From: Clostridiales bacterium
Lineage (GTDB): Bacteria; Bacillota; Clostridia; Saccharofermentanales; Saccharofermentanaceae
DNA length: 41,802 nt
Reading direction: 5' to 3'
Assembly: GCA_017615755.1 (NCBI GenBank)
Contig: JAFZZM010000062.1
Coordinates: 1-41,802, forward strand
In this document: positions 19,741 to 28,025 of the stretch, piece after piece
Numbering within the stretch: position 1 is the first letter of the stretch
Layout: the number at the start of each line of letters is the position of its first letter
The notes under the pieces: generated by a model
The model's database searches: none
The model's input: the letters and a program-made list of their open reading frames with translations, nothing else
What the model was told of the DNA's origin: nothing
Made by a program: the position numbers and the translations under genes

Positions 19741-20526
19741 TTGGTTAAGGTTATTAAAGAACTGTACGATTACAGACAGATGATCATCGGGTTTGTCAAA
19801 AGAGACCTGAAGGGACGTTATAAGGCGTCTGTCCTGGGTTTCCTGTGGACATTCATCAACCCGCTTCTTCAGCTTCTGGTCTATACACTTGTCTTTTCCA
19901 CGATCATGCGTAACGGCATCCCGGAATACTATCTCTTCCTGTTTGTGGCACTGATCCCCTGGATCTTCTTTGCGACCAGTATTTCCGGTGGTTCCGGCTG
20001 TGTCGTTTCACAGAATACTATGGTCACGAAGATCTATTTCCCGAGAGAAGTACTCCCGGTCTCCTACGTGACCAGTGCTTTTGTAAACATGCTGCTGACA
20101 TATATCGTCGTGTTCGCGGTGGTCATTCTCACCGGACACACGCTTGATCCGATAGCGCTTCTGTTCCTGCCGCTTATCATGATCGTCGAATATTTCCTGG
20201 CCTTGGGCATTACCCTGATCACTTCGGCCTTGACTGTATACTTCCGTGATCTGGAGTACATCATGAGTATCGTGACCATGGCATGGCAGTTCCTGACGCC
20301 GGTCATGTACGATGTCAGTATCCTGGACGGAAGCCCGAGACTTCAGACTATCTTCTACATGAACCCGATGACTTCGGTGATCATCGCCTATAGAGATATC
20401 ATGTTCTATCACAAGGTACCGCAGTTGAACACTCTTGTTGTGGCAGTCTGCATGGGTATGCTGTTTACGATCCTCGGCTTTGAGATCTTCGGTAAACTGA
20501 AGCGTCGTTTTGCGGAGGAGCTGTAA
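19741..20526 (+). CDS. wzm: ABC-2 type polysaccharide export permease
   Basis: The 261-residue protein has six predicted membrane spans. Its N-terminus (IKELYDYRQMIIGFVKRDLKGRYKASVLGFLWTFINPLLQLLVYTLVF) is typical of the Wzm/TagG/RfbD permeases. These move lipid-linked polysaccharide across the membrane together with a Wzt ATPase. A TTG start is used at 19741, supported by AGGAGA nine bases upstream. No nearer ATG keeps the conserved N-terminus. The wzt gene follows at once. Confidence 0.92.
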   Translation: MVKVIKELYDYRQMIIGFVKRDLKGRYKASVLGFLWTFINPLLQLLVYTLVFSTIMRNGIPEYYLFLFVALIPWIFFATSISGGSGCVVSQNTMVTKIYFPREVLPVSYVTSAFVNMLLTYIVVFAVVILTGHTLDPIALLFLPLIMIVEYFLALGITLITSALTVYFRDLEYIMSIVTMAWQFLTPVMYDVSILDGSPRLQTIFYMNPMTSVIIAYRDIMFYHKVPQLNTLVVAVCMGMLFTILGFEIFGKLKRRFAEEL

Positions 20527-20527
20527 T

Positions 20528-21898
20528 ATGAGTGAGAACAAGGTACTGGGTGCCGATCTTTACAATAAAAAATCCTCTGAAAAAGTGGCGATCGAGGCAA
20601 CGGGGATCCACAAGAAATACCGCGTGTACCTGGACAAGGGATACAGCCTCAAGGAGAAAGCGCTTTTCTGGAAGAGAAACCGCTACGAAGAGCGCTGGGT
20701 ACTGAAGGGTATCGACCTGAAGGTCATGCAGGGGGAGGCGGTCGGCCTTCTCGGTGTGAACGGCTGCGGTAAGAGTACTTTCCTCAAGCTTCTTTCTCGT
20801 ATCATGTACCCGGACCAGGGCGAAGTGAAGATCAACGGACGTGTGTCCTGCCTGATCGAGCTTGGTGCGGGTTTCCATCCGGACCTTTCCGGCCGCGAGA
20901 ATATCTATACAAATGCGGCGATCTTCGGTCTGACGAAGAAGGAGATCGATGCAAGACTTCAGGATATCATCGACTTTTCCGAACTTGAGGACTATATCGA
21001 TAACCCGGTACGTACCTATTCTTCCGGTATGTACATGAGACTTGCGTTCTCCGTTGCGATCAACGTGGATGCGGATATCCTCCTCATCGACGAGATCCTG
21101 GCGGTAGGCGATGCCAATTTCCAGGCCAAGTGCTTCAAGAAACTGAGTGAACTGAAGCGTCAGGGTATGACCATCGTTATCGTTTCCCACGATATCGGCA
21201 CGATCGAGAGATTCTGCGACAAGGGTCTGTGGATCAAGGACGGTCTTTGTGCTTCGGAAGGCATAATCAAGAAGGTCGTCAATGACTATAGAGAGTTCCT
21301 CGAAGAAGAGCGTCAGGCGGCGCTCGAGAAGGAAGTAGCGGCCAAAACCAAGCGCGTGGAGTCCGGAGAGGATGACGAGCAGAAAGAAAAGACGCCGAAG
21401 ACATTCCTGGATCCTACGGCGACAAAGGACGATATCGACTATGCCGCCAACCGTTTCGGACTGGGTTATGCCGTGATCACCAACGTGGTCCTTCGTGATG
21501 CGAAGGGTAAGATCAACACGACGTTTACAGAGGGACAGACCTGTTCCTTCGATATTCATTACCAGATCAAGAAGCCGTCCAAGGAGTACATCTTCGGTAT
21601 GGCGATCATGAGCAAAGACTGGTATATGCTCTACGGCACCAATCAGAGAGAAGACGGAAAACCTACGGCTCTCCCGGGTGATACCGGCGTCGTGACATTT
21701 ACGATCAACAACCTGAACCTCAAGACAGGTCGTTATATTTTCTCGGTTTCGATCATTGACGAGAACGAAACCCCAATGGATTTTTACCGGAACTACTGTG
21801 AATTCGATGTTGTCTCGGATAAGGGCGGCATCGGCGTCGTCCAGATCGACCATGACTGGGTGATTCAGGACGGAAAAAAGGAGGACGGTGACACATGA
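20528..21898 (+). CDS. wzt: Polysaccharide ABC exporter ATPase with C-terminal glycan-recognition domain
   Basis: The 456-residue protein has an ABC domain with Walker A GVNGCGKST (76-84), the Wzt/TagH-type LIELGAGFHPDLSGRENI, signature TYSSGMYMRLAF and Walker B ILLIDEILAVGD. A charged linker (about 255-300) leads to a beta-rich C-terminal domain (about 310-450), which matches the Wzt carbohydrate-binding domain layout. In Gram-negative O-antigen systems this domain recognises the finished non-reducing end of the glycan. The ATG at 20528 is chosen over an in-frame one at 20510 because GGAGGAG lies seven bases upstream of it. The stop overlaps rmd by four bases. Confidence 0.93.
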   Translation: MSENKVLGADLYNKKSSEKVAIEATGIHKKYRVYLDKGYSLKEKALFWKRNRYEERWVLKGIDLKVMQGEAVGLLGVNGCGKSTFLKLLSRIMYPDQGEVKINGRVSCLIELGAGFHPDLSGRENIYTNAAIFGLTKKEIDARLQDIIDFSELEDYIDNPVRTYSSGMYMRLAFSVAINVDADILLIDEILAVGDANFQAKCFKKLSELKRQGMTIVIVSHDIGTIERFCDKGLWIKDGLCASEGIIKKVVNDYREFLEEERQAALEKEVAAKTKRVESGEDDEQKEKTPKTFLDPTATKDDIDYAANRFGLGYAVITNVVLRDAKGKINTTFTEGQTCSFDIHYQIKKPSKEYIFGMAIMSKDWYMLYGTNQREDGKPTALPGDTGVVTFTINNLNLKTGRYIFSVSIIDENETPMDFYRNYCEFDVVSDKGGIGVVQIDHDWVIQDGKKEDGDT

Positions 21899-22833
21899 AG
21901 AACGTAGGTATCATCGGAATCAACGGATTTGCCGGCCAGTATCTGAAACGTGAACTTCTCGAGAACGGATACAGCGTGTGGGGCGTGGACGTGGTTGCTT
22001 CTGACGAAGACACGATCCAGGCAGATATGCTCGATGCCGAAGCGGTGGACCGTATCCTTGAGCAGAAGAAGCCGGACGCGGTGTTCAACCTTGCCGGACT
22101 TGCTTCCCCGGGTGCGTCCTGGGATGATCCGGTCAAGACCATGCATATCAACGTGGATATCGCGGTGAACCTCATGCAGGCCATCCGCAATCACTGTCCG
22201 AAGGCCAGACTTATCCTGATCGGTTCGGCGAACCAGTATGACATGAGAAATATTCCTGCCGGCCCGATCGCCGAAGATGCACCGCAGCTCGCCGAGAGCC
22301 CGTATGACGTCTCCAAAAGCGCTCAGGAGTCTTTGGTCCGTGTTCTTGGAAAGAAGTATGGTCTGGACATCATCATGACACGCTCCTTTAACCACATCGG
22401 CCCCGGCCAGAAGACCGGATTCGTCGTGACCGACTACTGTCAGCGCATCGTTGACCTGGAAAAGGGCCTGACCGATACGATCGAGGTCCGCTCCCTGGAT
22501 TCCTGGAGAGATTTTGCCGATGTAAGAGATACGGTCCATGCTTACCGTCTCCTTCTGGAAAAGGGCAGAAGCGGCGAGATCTATAACGTCGGTTCCGGCA
22601 ATGCGTACTATATCTTCGACATTGTTTCCGCACTCATCAACATGAGTGAGAAAGCGAAGGCAGTCGTGGATCTTCCTGCTTCCCAGAAAGAAAACAGCCA
22701 GTTCCCGAGGGTCTATAGCGACAATAGCAAGATCTTCAACGATACCGGCTTTGTTCCGAAATATCCGATAGAACAGACATTGAAAGATGTGCTGGAAGAC
22801 TACCGCAGAAAGGGAGGCCTTCAGGTATCATGA
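21895..22833 (+). CDS. rmd: GDP-4-keto-6-deoxy-D-mannose reductase (GDP-D-rhamnose synthesis)
   Basis: The 312-residue extended SDR protein has NAD(P) motif GINGFAGQYL (8-17), FNLAGLAS, IGSANQYD, catalytic Tyr and Lys in SPYDVSKSAQE, and the signature RSFNHIGPGQKTGFVVTDYCQRIVDLE. The latter closely resembles bacterial Rmd as I recall it. It would reduce the Gmd product to GDP-D-rhamnose. GDP-L-fucose synthase is less likely because its typical N-terminus and epimerase active-site pattern are absent. It overlaps wzt upstream and the next GT gene downstream by four bases each, so all are one translationally coupled unit. Confidence 0.85.
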   Translation: MKNVGIIGINGFAGQYLKRELLENGYSVWGVDVVASDEDTIQADMLDAEAVDRILEQKKPDAVFNLAGLASPGASWDDPVKTMHINVDIAVNLMQAIRNHCPKARLILIGSANQYDMRNIPAGPIAEDAPQLAESPYDVSKSAQESLVRVLGKKYGLDIIMTRSFNHIGPGQKTGFVVTDYCQRIVDLEKGLTDTIEVRSLDSWRDFADVRDTVHAYRLLLEKGRSGEIYNVGSGNAYYIFDIVSALINMSEKAKAVVDLPASQKENSQFPRVYSDNSKIFNDTGFVPKYPIEQTLKDVLEDYRRKGGLQVS

Positions 22834-23879
22834 AAATCGCGATCACGACAGTACAGATCCCGTATATCACCGGTGGCGCCGAGTTTCTGGCCGCCAATCT
22901 GAAGCAGGCGCTCCTTACGGAAGGTCATGAGGCGGAGATCATCACCATGCCTTTTATGGACCAGCCGGCAGCGCTTCTGGAAAACCACATCGTATCCTCC
23001 CGGCTCATGGACATCAACAATTCCTGGGGCGGACATATCGACCTTTGCATCGGACTTAAGTTCCCGGCTTATTTCATGCCGCACGAGAATAAAGTCATCT
23101 GGGCGCTGCACCAGCACCGCCAGGCGTACGATCTTTTCAATACTGAGTACAGCCCGCTGAAGGATGACGAGCAGGGGCGCTTTTACCAGAAGATCGTGAA
23201 AAATGCAGATAACCGATACCTCCCGGAGGCCAAGCGGATCTATACGATTGCGGAGAACGTGTCGTCCCGCATGAGAAAATACAACAAGATCGAATCCCGG
23301 GCGCTGTACCACCCGTGCCCGGACATGGACAAATTCTTCGAAGGAGACTACGAAGATTTTATCCTGATGCCAAGCCGCATCAACATGACCAAGCGTCAGA
23401 AACTTGCGATCGAAGCTTTGGCCGAGACCAGGAGCAAGATCAAGCTGGTCGTGGTCGGACATGCAGAAAGCCCGGTACTTCTGGAAGAAATCACGACCTT
23501 GATCAAAGAGAAGAAGATGGAAGACCGCGTGGAATTTCTGGATTTTGTATCCCAGGAAGAAAAGATCCGCCTGTATTCCAAGGCTAAAGCAGTGCTTTTT
23601 ATTCCGAAGGATGAAGACTACGGATACATTACGCTGGAGGCCATGGCGGCGGGAAGACCGGTCATCACCTGCAAGGACAGCGGCGGCCCGCTGGAATTCG
23701 TCCTGAATGAGAAGACCGGATGTGTATGCGACCCGGATCCGAAGAAGATCGCCGAAGCCATCGATGCATTTGCCAACTCGGATTCCATGGCTCGAGAACT
23801 TGGAACAGGCGGCAGAAAGCATCTCGATGAGATGGATATTACCTGGAAAAATGTAGTGAGGGAGTTGACGAGAGCATGA
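22830..23879 (+). CDS. GT4-like glycosyltransferase
   Basis: The 349-residue GT-B protein begins MKIAITTVQIPYITGGAEFLAANL, with the GGAE loop of family 4 enzymes. Its C-terminal half has FILMPSRINMTKRQKLAIEAL, VVVGHAESP, the donor-site motif DYGYITLEAMAAGRPVITCKDSGGPLEFV and GCVCDPDPKKIAEAI. No membrane span is seen. Start and stop both overlap neighbours by ATGA, so it is coupled to rmd and to the small MSE protein that follows. This suggests a stable pairing with that protein. Transfer of D-rhamnose is a reasonable guess from context only. Confidence 0.88.
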   Translation: MKIAITTVQIPYITGGAEFLAANLKQALLTEGHEAEIITMPFMDQPAALLENHIVSSRLMDINNSWGGHIDLCIGLKFPAYFMPHENKVIWALHQHRQAYDLFNTEYSPLKDDEQGRFYQKIVKNADNRYLPEAKRIYTIAENVSSRMRKYNKIESRALYHPCPDMDKFFEGDYEDFILMPSRINMTKRQKLAIEALAETRSKIKLVVVGHAESPVLLEEITTLIKEKKMEDRVEFLDFVSQEEKIRLYSKAKAVLFIPKDEDYGYITLEAMAAGRPVITCKDSGGPLEFVLNEKTGCVCDPDPKKIAEAIDAFANSDSMARELGTGGRKHLDEMDITWKNVVRELTRA

Positions 23880-24232
23880 GTGAGACGAAACATAGTGTAG
23901 AGAAGATCTTGACCGAAATCGAGCGCGATGCAAAAAAAGACGGCTCGATCGACGATGTAGCCGAAAAACTCCTTGGACACAAGAACACATATGGTATCGA
24001 GCTGTACGATAACAGTGCCGTGATCCGCAGTCTTCGTGAAAAAGCGCACATCCAGTACGGACATCCGATCACATCCCACCACAAGATCATCGGAAAACCG
24101 ATCATTCTGATCCGTCGTTTCTTCAGAAAGCTGATGTGCCCGATCATGCAGCCGATCATTGACGACCAGAACCGCTTCAATGACGCGGTGGTCGATGCGA
24201 TCGCCCAGCTCATGAATAACGAGCGTTCCTGA
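23876..24232 (+). CDS. Small MSE-type partner protein 1 (118 residues), unknown function
   Basis: I recognise no characterised family. The sequence starts MSETKHSVEKILTEIERDA. It has a helical charged N-terminal half and then a basic, hydrophobic segment: GKPIILIRRFFRKLMCPIMQ (73-92). That segment looks like a membrane-surface amphipathic helix and is followed by DDQNRFNDAVVDAIAQL. The layout (helix, then hydrophobic-Arg-Arg-x-Leu-x-Pro, then an Asn-rich helix) resembles the cores of the two 200-residue proteins encoded at 25136 and 28026, but it lacks their coiled-coil tail. It starts inside the stop of the GT4 gene before it. Its stop abuts the stop of the convergent HAD gene with no gap. 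Confidence 0.85.
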   Translation: MSETKHSVEKILTEIERDAKKDGSIDDVAEKLLGHKNTYGIELYDNSAVIRSLREKAHIQYGHPITSHHKIIGKPIILIRRFFRKLMCPIMQPIIDDQNRFNDAVVDAIAQLMNNERS

Positions 24233-24257
24233 TCAGATCTTTCCGGGAAGGATCTGA
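24233..24257. terminator. Hairpin at the convergent stop codons, possible 3' end signal
   Basis: Bases 24233-24257 form an 11-pair stem (one G-T pair) with a 3-base loop (TCAGATCTTTC / GAAGGATCTGA). It can be extended by two pairs outwards. It overlaps the last codons of the HAD gene and starts right after the stop of the small protein gene. No T run follows on either strand, so factor-independent termination is uncertain. Confidence 0.4.
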
Positions 24258-25042
24258 TTCGTAATGGCCCAGGCCACGCCGTCGTCAAGACAGCTCTTCG
24301 TGACCATGGCAGCCTGCTTCTGAACGGATTCGGAGGCATTACCCATAGCAATACCAATGGCGCCGCATGTGAACATGCTGACGTCATTTTCATTATCACC
24401 GAAACAATAGACCTTCGACAGCGGGACACCCATGTGTTTGGCCAGTGCAACGACGGCGGCACCTTTGGTCGCGCCTCTCGCCATGATGTCGATCACGTGC
24501 GGCATGGATGAGGTCACTTCCAGGGACTTCCAGCGTTTGAGGCTGCGGATCAGTTCCTGTGACGGGAAATAGACCAGGATCTTGGTGATGTTCCAGGAAT
24601 TGTTCTCCAGGTGCTTCTCGTCGAGGATCAGCATGGGTGCGCGAAGTTTCGCCGGAACGGATTTGTTGTAGTTATGGAAGAAGGCGAGGTGCTCGCTTCC
24701 TTCACGGAAATAGACGCCCTTGTCGGCATAGGCGACAAAGTCGAAGCCCAGGCCGATCAGCTTTTTGACCAGAAGTTTGGCGGAACGGGTCGGGATCAGG
24801 TGTGAAAAGACAGAGCACTCGTTCCCGTAATCGTAGAGCTGGGCGCCGTTACTGGTGATAACAGGGATCGTCAGACCGAAATCTCTGACGAATTTTCTTA
24901 CGACGTGAAAAGATCTTCCGGTGGCGATGGAAAAGCCCGTGTCCTTATCGAGTCCGGCCAGCACTTCGAGCGTGTGATCCGAGATCTTACCGCCTGACGG
25001 GAGAAGTGTATTGTCGATATCGCATACGATCAGTCTTTTCAA
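24233..25042 (-). CDS. Cof-type HAD superfamily hydrolase
   Basis: The 269-residue protein has HAD motif I CDIDNTLLPSGG (D-x-D-x-T, nucleophile Asp8), motif II in ATGRS, a C2B-type cap (about 85-185), and motifs III/IV with Lys in GATKGAAVVAL and GDNENDVSMF. This is the Cof/YbiV class, which dephosphorylates sugar phosphates and flavin or pyridoxal phosphates with low specificity. It uses a TTG start at 25042, supported by GGGGG seven bases upstream; no closer ATG keeps motif I. It runs against the polysaccharide operon, with its stop touching that of the small MSE protein. A role in the cluster is unproven. Confidence 0.88.
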   Translation of the reverse strand: MKRLIVCDIDNTLLPSGGKISDHTLEVLAGLDKDTGFSIATGRSFHVVRKFVRDFGLTIPVITSNGAQLYDYGNECSVFSHLIPTRSAKLLVKKLIGLGFDFVAYADKGVYFREGSEHLAFFHNYNKSVPAKLRAPMLILDEKHLENNSWNITKILVYFPSQELIRSLKRWKSLEVTSSMPHVIDIMARGATKGAAVVALAKHMGVPLSKVYCFGDNENDVSMFTCGAIGIAMGNASESVQKQAAMVTKSCLDDGVAWAITNQILPGKI

Positions 25043-25083
25043 GAGTATTCCCCCGCTTGTTTCTTCGATATTTTTTCTATGAA

Positions 25084-25092
25084 TGATATAAT
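25084..25092 (+). promoter_or_regulatory. Extended -10 promoter for the second MSE protein/GT unit
   Basis: TG-A-TATAAT (25084-25092) is a perfect extended -10. It sits 44 bases upstream of the start at 25136. The -35 region is weak. It restarts transcription after the opposite-strand HAD gene. Confidence 0.6.
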
Positions 25093-25135
25093 AACACTAG
25101 CTGTTCTTTTTTGAAATGTCAGGAGGATGCAAAGA

Positions 25136-25738
25136 ATGAGCGAGAAGGAACCTTTTCTGGTAAAAGCGGCCGATCAGGAAAAACTGGAAGAGATTGCCGG
25201 AAAGACCAATGCCGGCGATGTCGATTACAAGAAGATCTTCGATGAGACTGATCCGATCCGTGAGAACATGGTTTCTTTGGTCGCGTCCAAAAAGAGTGAA
25301 GACCCGCGTGTGCTTCCGAGCAGCGGCGAGGAGATGGCAAACATCACCGGCGACACAAAGGGATACATCCAGAGAACAGAAGAGAACATGAACATGATTG
25401 CCACCACGCATAGTGGCAAGGGCAAGAAGCTTTTCCTGAAAGTGGCCGGCTGGCCGGCAAGAAGATATCTGGATCCGCAGATCAAGTACAATGAGTGCTC
25501 GGTGCGGATCAATGAGGACATCCTGAAGATGGTGGATGTTTTAAAGCGCGACAGCGCCACGATCCAGCAGGAATCCAAGGACAGACAGGACGCACTCCTT
25601 TCGGTGTGCTCGGAGTTGGCTTCCCATATGGAACTCATGAAGAAGCGTATCCAGGAACTGGAAGTCCTGGTGGCAGATCTGGAGCGTAAGAATCAGGAAC
25701 TGGAAGACAGACTGGATTCCGCGGACGGGAGGAATTGA
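25136..25738 (+). CDS. MSE-type coiled-coil partner protein 2 (200 residues), unknown function
   Basis: There is no recognised family. The layout is: acidic helical N-terminus with DYKKIFDETDP (30-40); a variable linker; a hydrophobic/basic core LFLKVAGWPARRYLDPQ (99-115) followed by an Asn/Ile helix (NECSVRINEDILKMV); then a C-terminal coiled coil (about 140-195) with MKKRIQELEVLVADLERKN. The core could bind the membrane surface and the coil could pair with another protein. The ATG at 25136 is chosen because AGGAGG (25121-25126) touches the in-frame ATG at 25127 but is nine bases from this one. It is followed after 3 bases by a GT4 gene. It clearly matches the protein encoded at 28026 in length and order of parts. 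Confidence 0.88.
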   Translation: MSEKEPFLVKAADQEKLEEIAGKTNAGDVDYKKIFDETDPIRENMVSLVASKKSEDPRVLPSSGEEMANITGDTKGYIQRTEENMNMIATTHSGKGKKLFLKVAGWPARRYLDPQIKYNECSVRINEDILKMVDVLKRDSATIQQESKDRQDALLSVCSELASHMELMKKRIQELEVLVADLERKNQELEDRLDSADGRN

Positions 25739-25741
25739 TCG

Positions 25742-26818
25742 ATGAGAAAAGTCTGGCAGTTTCTTCCGACCTTTTACTTCGGCGATGCGATCGGGAACGA
25801 TTGTCTGGCCATTTCCCGGTTCCTTACAAGTAAAGGGATCGAGAACGCCATCGGCGCCAAAGTGATCCATCCCAAGATGGAAGAATATGCAAGTGCTTTT
25901 GAAGAGGCAAGAAAGCAGATCAAGGACGAAGACCTGATCATCTACCACCTGTCTGTCGGCGACGAGATGAACGACTGGTTCAGTGCTTTGCCCAACAAAA
26001 AGGCCGTGATCTACCACAACATCACTCCGTACAAGTTTTTCAAGACCTACAGCGCCGTCCATATCGCCGTGACCCAGCAGGGAAGATGGCAGATGAAGAA
26101 GATGGCGGATTCCGTAGATCTGGCGATCGCCGATTCGGAGTATAACGCCGGTGAGCTCAAGAAACTGGGCTTCCCGGAGGCGAAGGTCGTACCGATCCTG
26201 ATGCCCTTTGACGACTACAGGCAAGAGCCGGACGAGGAGACCGTGAAGGCCATGTCGGACGGCAAGAAGAATATCCTGTTCGTCGGCCGCGTGGCGCCGA
26301 ACAAGTGTCAGGAAGACATCATCGCGGTGTTTGCGGAATTCAAGAAGAAGTACAACATGGACGCAAGACTGGTCCTCGCCGGATCTTTCGGCGGCATGGA
26401 GCAGTATAAGGCGCGCCTGGACAAGTATGTGGAAACGCTCGGACTTACGGACGATGTTCTTTTCACGGGGCATATCTCGTTTTCGCAGATCCTGGCCTAT
26501 TACAAGACCGCGGACGCATTCCTGATCATGAGCGAGCACGAAGGCTTCTGCGTGCCTGTGGTCGAGGCATTCCTCTTCGGGGTGCCTGTACTGGCCTGCG
26601 ATTACGGCGCGATCGGCGAGACCATGGGAGATGCGGGTGTCCTTCTTTCTTCGCAAAAAGAACCCGCCAAGGCGGCTTCTGTCCTGTATGAGATGTTGAG
26701 CGATGAGACGTGGCGCAGTGAGGAAAAAGAGAGGATGAAGCAAGCTCTTACCCGTTTTGAAACGAAAGCCGTGGAAGAAAAACTCTGGGAAGCACTTCTT
26801 CCTTTTGTGCAAGAATGA
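25742..26818 (+). CDS. GT4 glycosyltransferase, paralogue A
   Basis: The 358-residue GT-B protein starts MRKVWQFLPTFYFGDAIGNDCLAIS, a start shared with two other glycosyltransferases in this cluster. It has VIYHNITPYKFF, the donor-domain ILFVGRVAPNKCQEDIIAVF, LVLAGSFGGMEQYK, then SEHEGFCVPVVEAFLFGVPVLACDYGAIGETMGDAGVLL. The E-x7-E pattern of GT4 is intact (EGFCVPVVE). It follows GGGAGGA and lies 3 bases after the coiled-coil partner gene. It is close to the protein encoded at 29706 along its full length. The sugar is unknown; mannose or D-rhamnose is expected from the cluster. Confidence 0.9.
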   Translation: MRKVWQFLPTFYFGDAIGNDCLAISRFLTSKGIENAIGAKVIHPKMEEYASAFEEARKQIKDEDLIIYHLSVGDEMNDWFSALPNKKAVIYHNITPYKFFKTYSAVHIAVTQQGRWQMKKMADSVDLAIADSEYNAGELKKLGFPEAKVVPILMPFDDYRQEPDEETVKAMSDGKKNILFVGRVAPNKCQEDIIAVFAEFKKKYNMDARLVLAGSFGGMEQYKARLDKYVETLGLTDDVLFTGHISFSQILAYYKTADAFLIMSEHEGFCVPVVEAFLFGVPVLACDYGAIGETMGDAGVLLSSQKEPAKAASVLYEMLSDETWRSEEKERMKQALTRFETKAVEEKLWEALLPFVQE

Positions 26819-26833
26819 GAAACACTACTGCTT

Positions 26834-26864
26834 TCGACACATTCGGGTCGTAACATGATATAAT
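26834..26864 (+). promoter_or_regulatory. Promoter for manC
   Basis: TATAAT (26859-26864) is preceded by TG-A, forming an extended -10. TCGACA (26834-26839, 5 of 6 consensus) lies 19 bases upstream, which is longer than ideal. The start of manC is 43 bases downstream. Confidence 0.6.
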
Positions 26865-26906
26865 ACCATCGATTTTGTGCACAAAGATGCAATGGAGGAT
26901 ACGTAA

Positions 26907-27986
26907 ATGAAGAAAGTTGCAGTGATCATGGCCGGCGGCGGGGGAACCAGATTCTGGCCGATTTCCCGTATGAGTTGTCCGAAACAGCTTGTTTCGATCA
27001 CAAGCGAAGAACCGATGATCAACGAGACCATCCATCACTTCGAGAATGTCGTTCCGGTGGAGGATGCATATATCGTTACCAACAAGGAACAGGCAAGCCT
27101 CATGAAGGAGCTGCTGCCGAAGTCTTTCCGCTTCGAGAATATCATGATCGAACCGGTTGGAAAGAATACGGCACCATGTGTTCTTTATGCAGCAATGCGT
27201 ATCCATAAGGAATTCGGTGATTCCCTGATGGCTGTACTGGCCGCAGATCACCACATTTCCGATATCAAAGAGTATGAGCGTATTCTTTCTCTGGCCTATA
27301 AGACCGCAGAAGAAACAAACAAGATCGTAACGATCGGTCTCTGGCCAAAAGCACCGGCAACGGAATACGGTTACATCCGTTTCGGTGATAAAGAAGGCAA
27401 CAGAAAAGAAGTGTACCAGCTCGAGCGCTTCGTCGAAAAACCGAACAAGCTCCGTGCCCAGGAATATGTCAATTCCCATAAGTATCTTTGGAACAGCGGT
27501 ATGTTCATCTGGCGGACCAGTGTAATTCTGGAGGCCTTCAAGAAGTATCTCCCGGACATGTACGAGACCTTTGCCTCCGTGGAGAAAGATCTTGGCACGG
27601 AGAACGAGCAGGCTGTCATCAACAGCATCTACCCGAATCTGGAGTCGGTCTCCGTCGATTACGGCATCATGGAAAAGACGAGCGATGTCTGCGTCATTCC
27701 TGCTGAATTCGGCTGGAACGACGTGGGTTCCTGGGATGCGCTGTCGGAAGTATTCCGTCATACAGAAGAAGATAATGTCATCCGTGCTCCGTTTGTCGGA
27801 ATCGATACAGAGAACTGCATCGTATTCTCCAAAAGCGGCAAGCGCGTAATCACGACAGTCGGTGTATCCGATCTGGTCATCGTCGATACGGACGATGCGA
27901 TCATGGTCATTTCGCGTGACAAGTGCCAGGATGTAAAGAAACTGGTAGAGGAACTGCGCCGCCAAGGCCGGACAGATCTGCTCTGA
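26907..27986 (+). CDS. manC: Mannose-1-phosphate guanylyltransferase
   Basis: The 359-residue protein starts with the nucleotidyltransferase signature VIMAGGGGTRFWPISRMSCPKQLV (residues 7-29). It then has IEPVGKNTAPCVLYAA, LAADHHISD with the metal-binding Asp, FVEKPN, YLWNSGMFIW and AEFGWNDVGSWDAL. These are the features of GDP-mannose pyrophosphorylases, which make GDP-mannose from mannose 1-phosphate and GTP. It is the short form without the C-terminal phosphomannose isomerase domain. It follows a GGAGGA site and has its own promoter. It feeds gmd and rmd of the same cluster. Confidence 0.94.
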   Translation: MKKVAVIMAGGGGTRFWPISRMSCPKQLVSITSEEPMINETIHHFENVVPVEDAYIVTNKEQASLMKELLPKSFRFENIMIEPVGKNTAPCVLYAAMRIHKEFGDSLMAVLAADHHISDIKEYERILSLAYKTAEETNKIVTIGLWPKAPATEYGYIRFGDKEGNRKEVYQLERFVEKPNKLRAQEYVNSHKYLWNSGMFIWRTSVILEAFKKYLPDMYETFASVEKDLGTENEQAVINSIYPNLESVSVDYGIMEKTSDVCVIPAEFGWNDVGSWDALSEVFRHTEEDNVIRAPFVGIDTENCIVFSKSGKRVITTVGVSDLVIVDTDDAIMVISRDKCQDVKKLVEELRRQGRTDLL

Positions 27987-28025
27987 TCACGATCGTGGTC
28001 AGAAACGATGCCTCAGGAGGGAAGC

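Noticed and set aside
20465..21853. Minus-strand open frame of 462 codons across wzt
   Set aside because: It is antisense to wzt, which has full ABC motifs. The product has only Asp/Val/His/Arg-rich shadow composition.
21895..22833. GDP-L-fucose synthase as an alternative call for rmd
   Set aside because: The NHIGPGQ-x-x-GFV-x-x-D segment and overall layout fit 4-reductases of the Rmd type, and the gene sits with wzm/wzt as in D-rhamnan clusters. Biochemical proof is still lacking.
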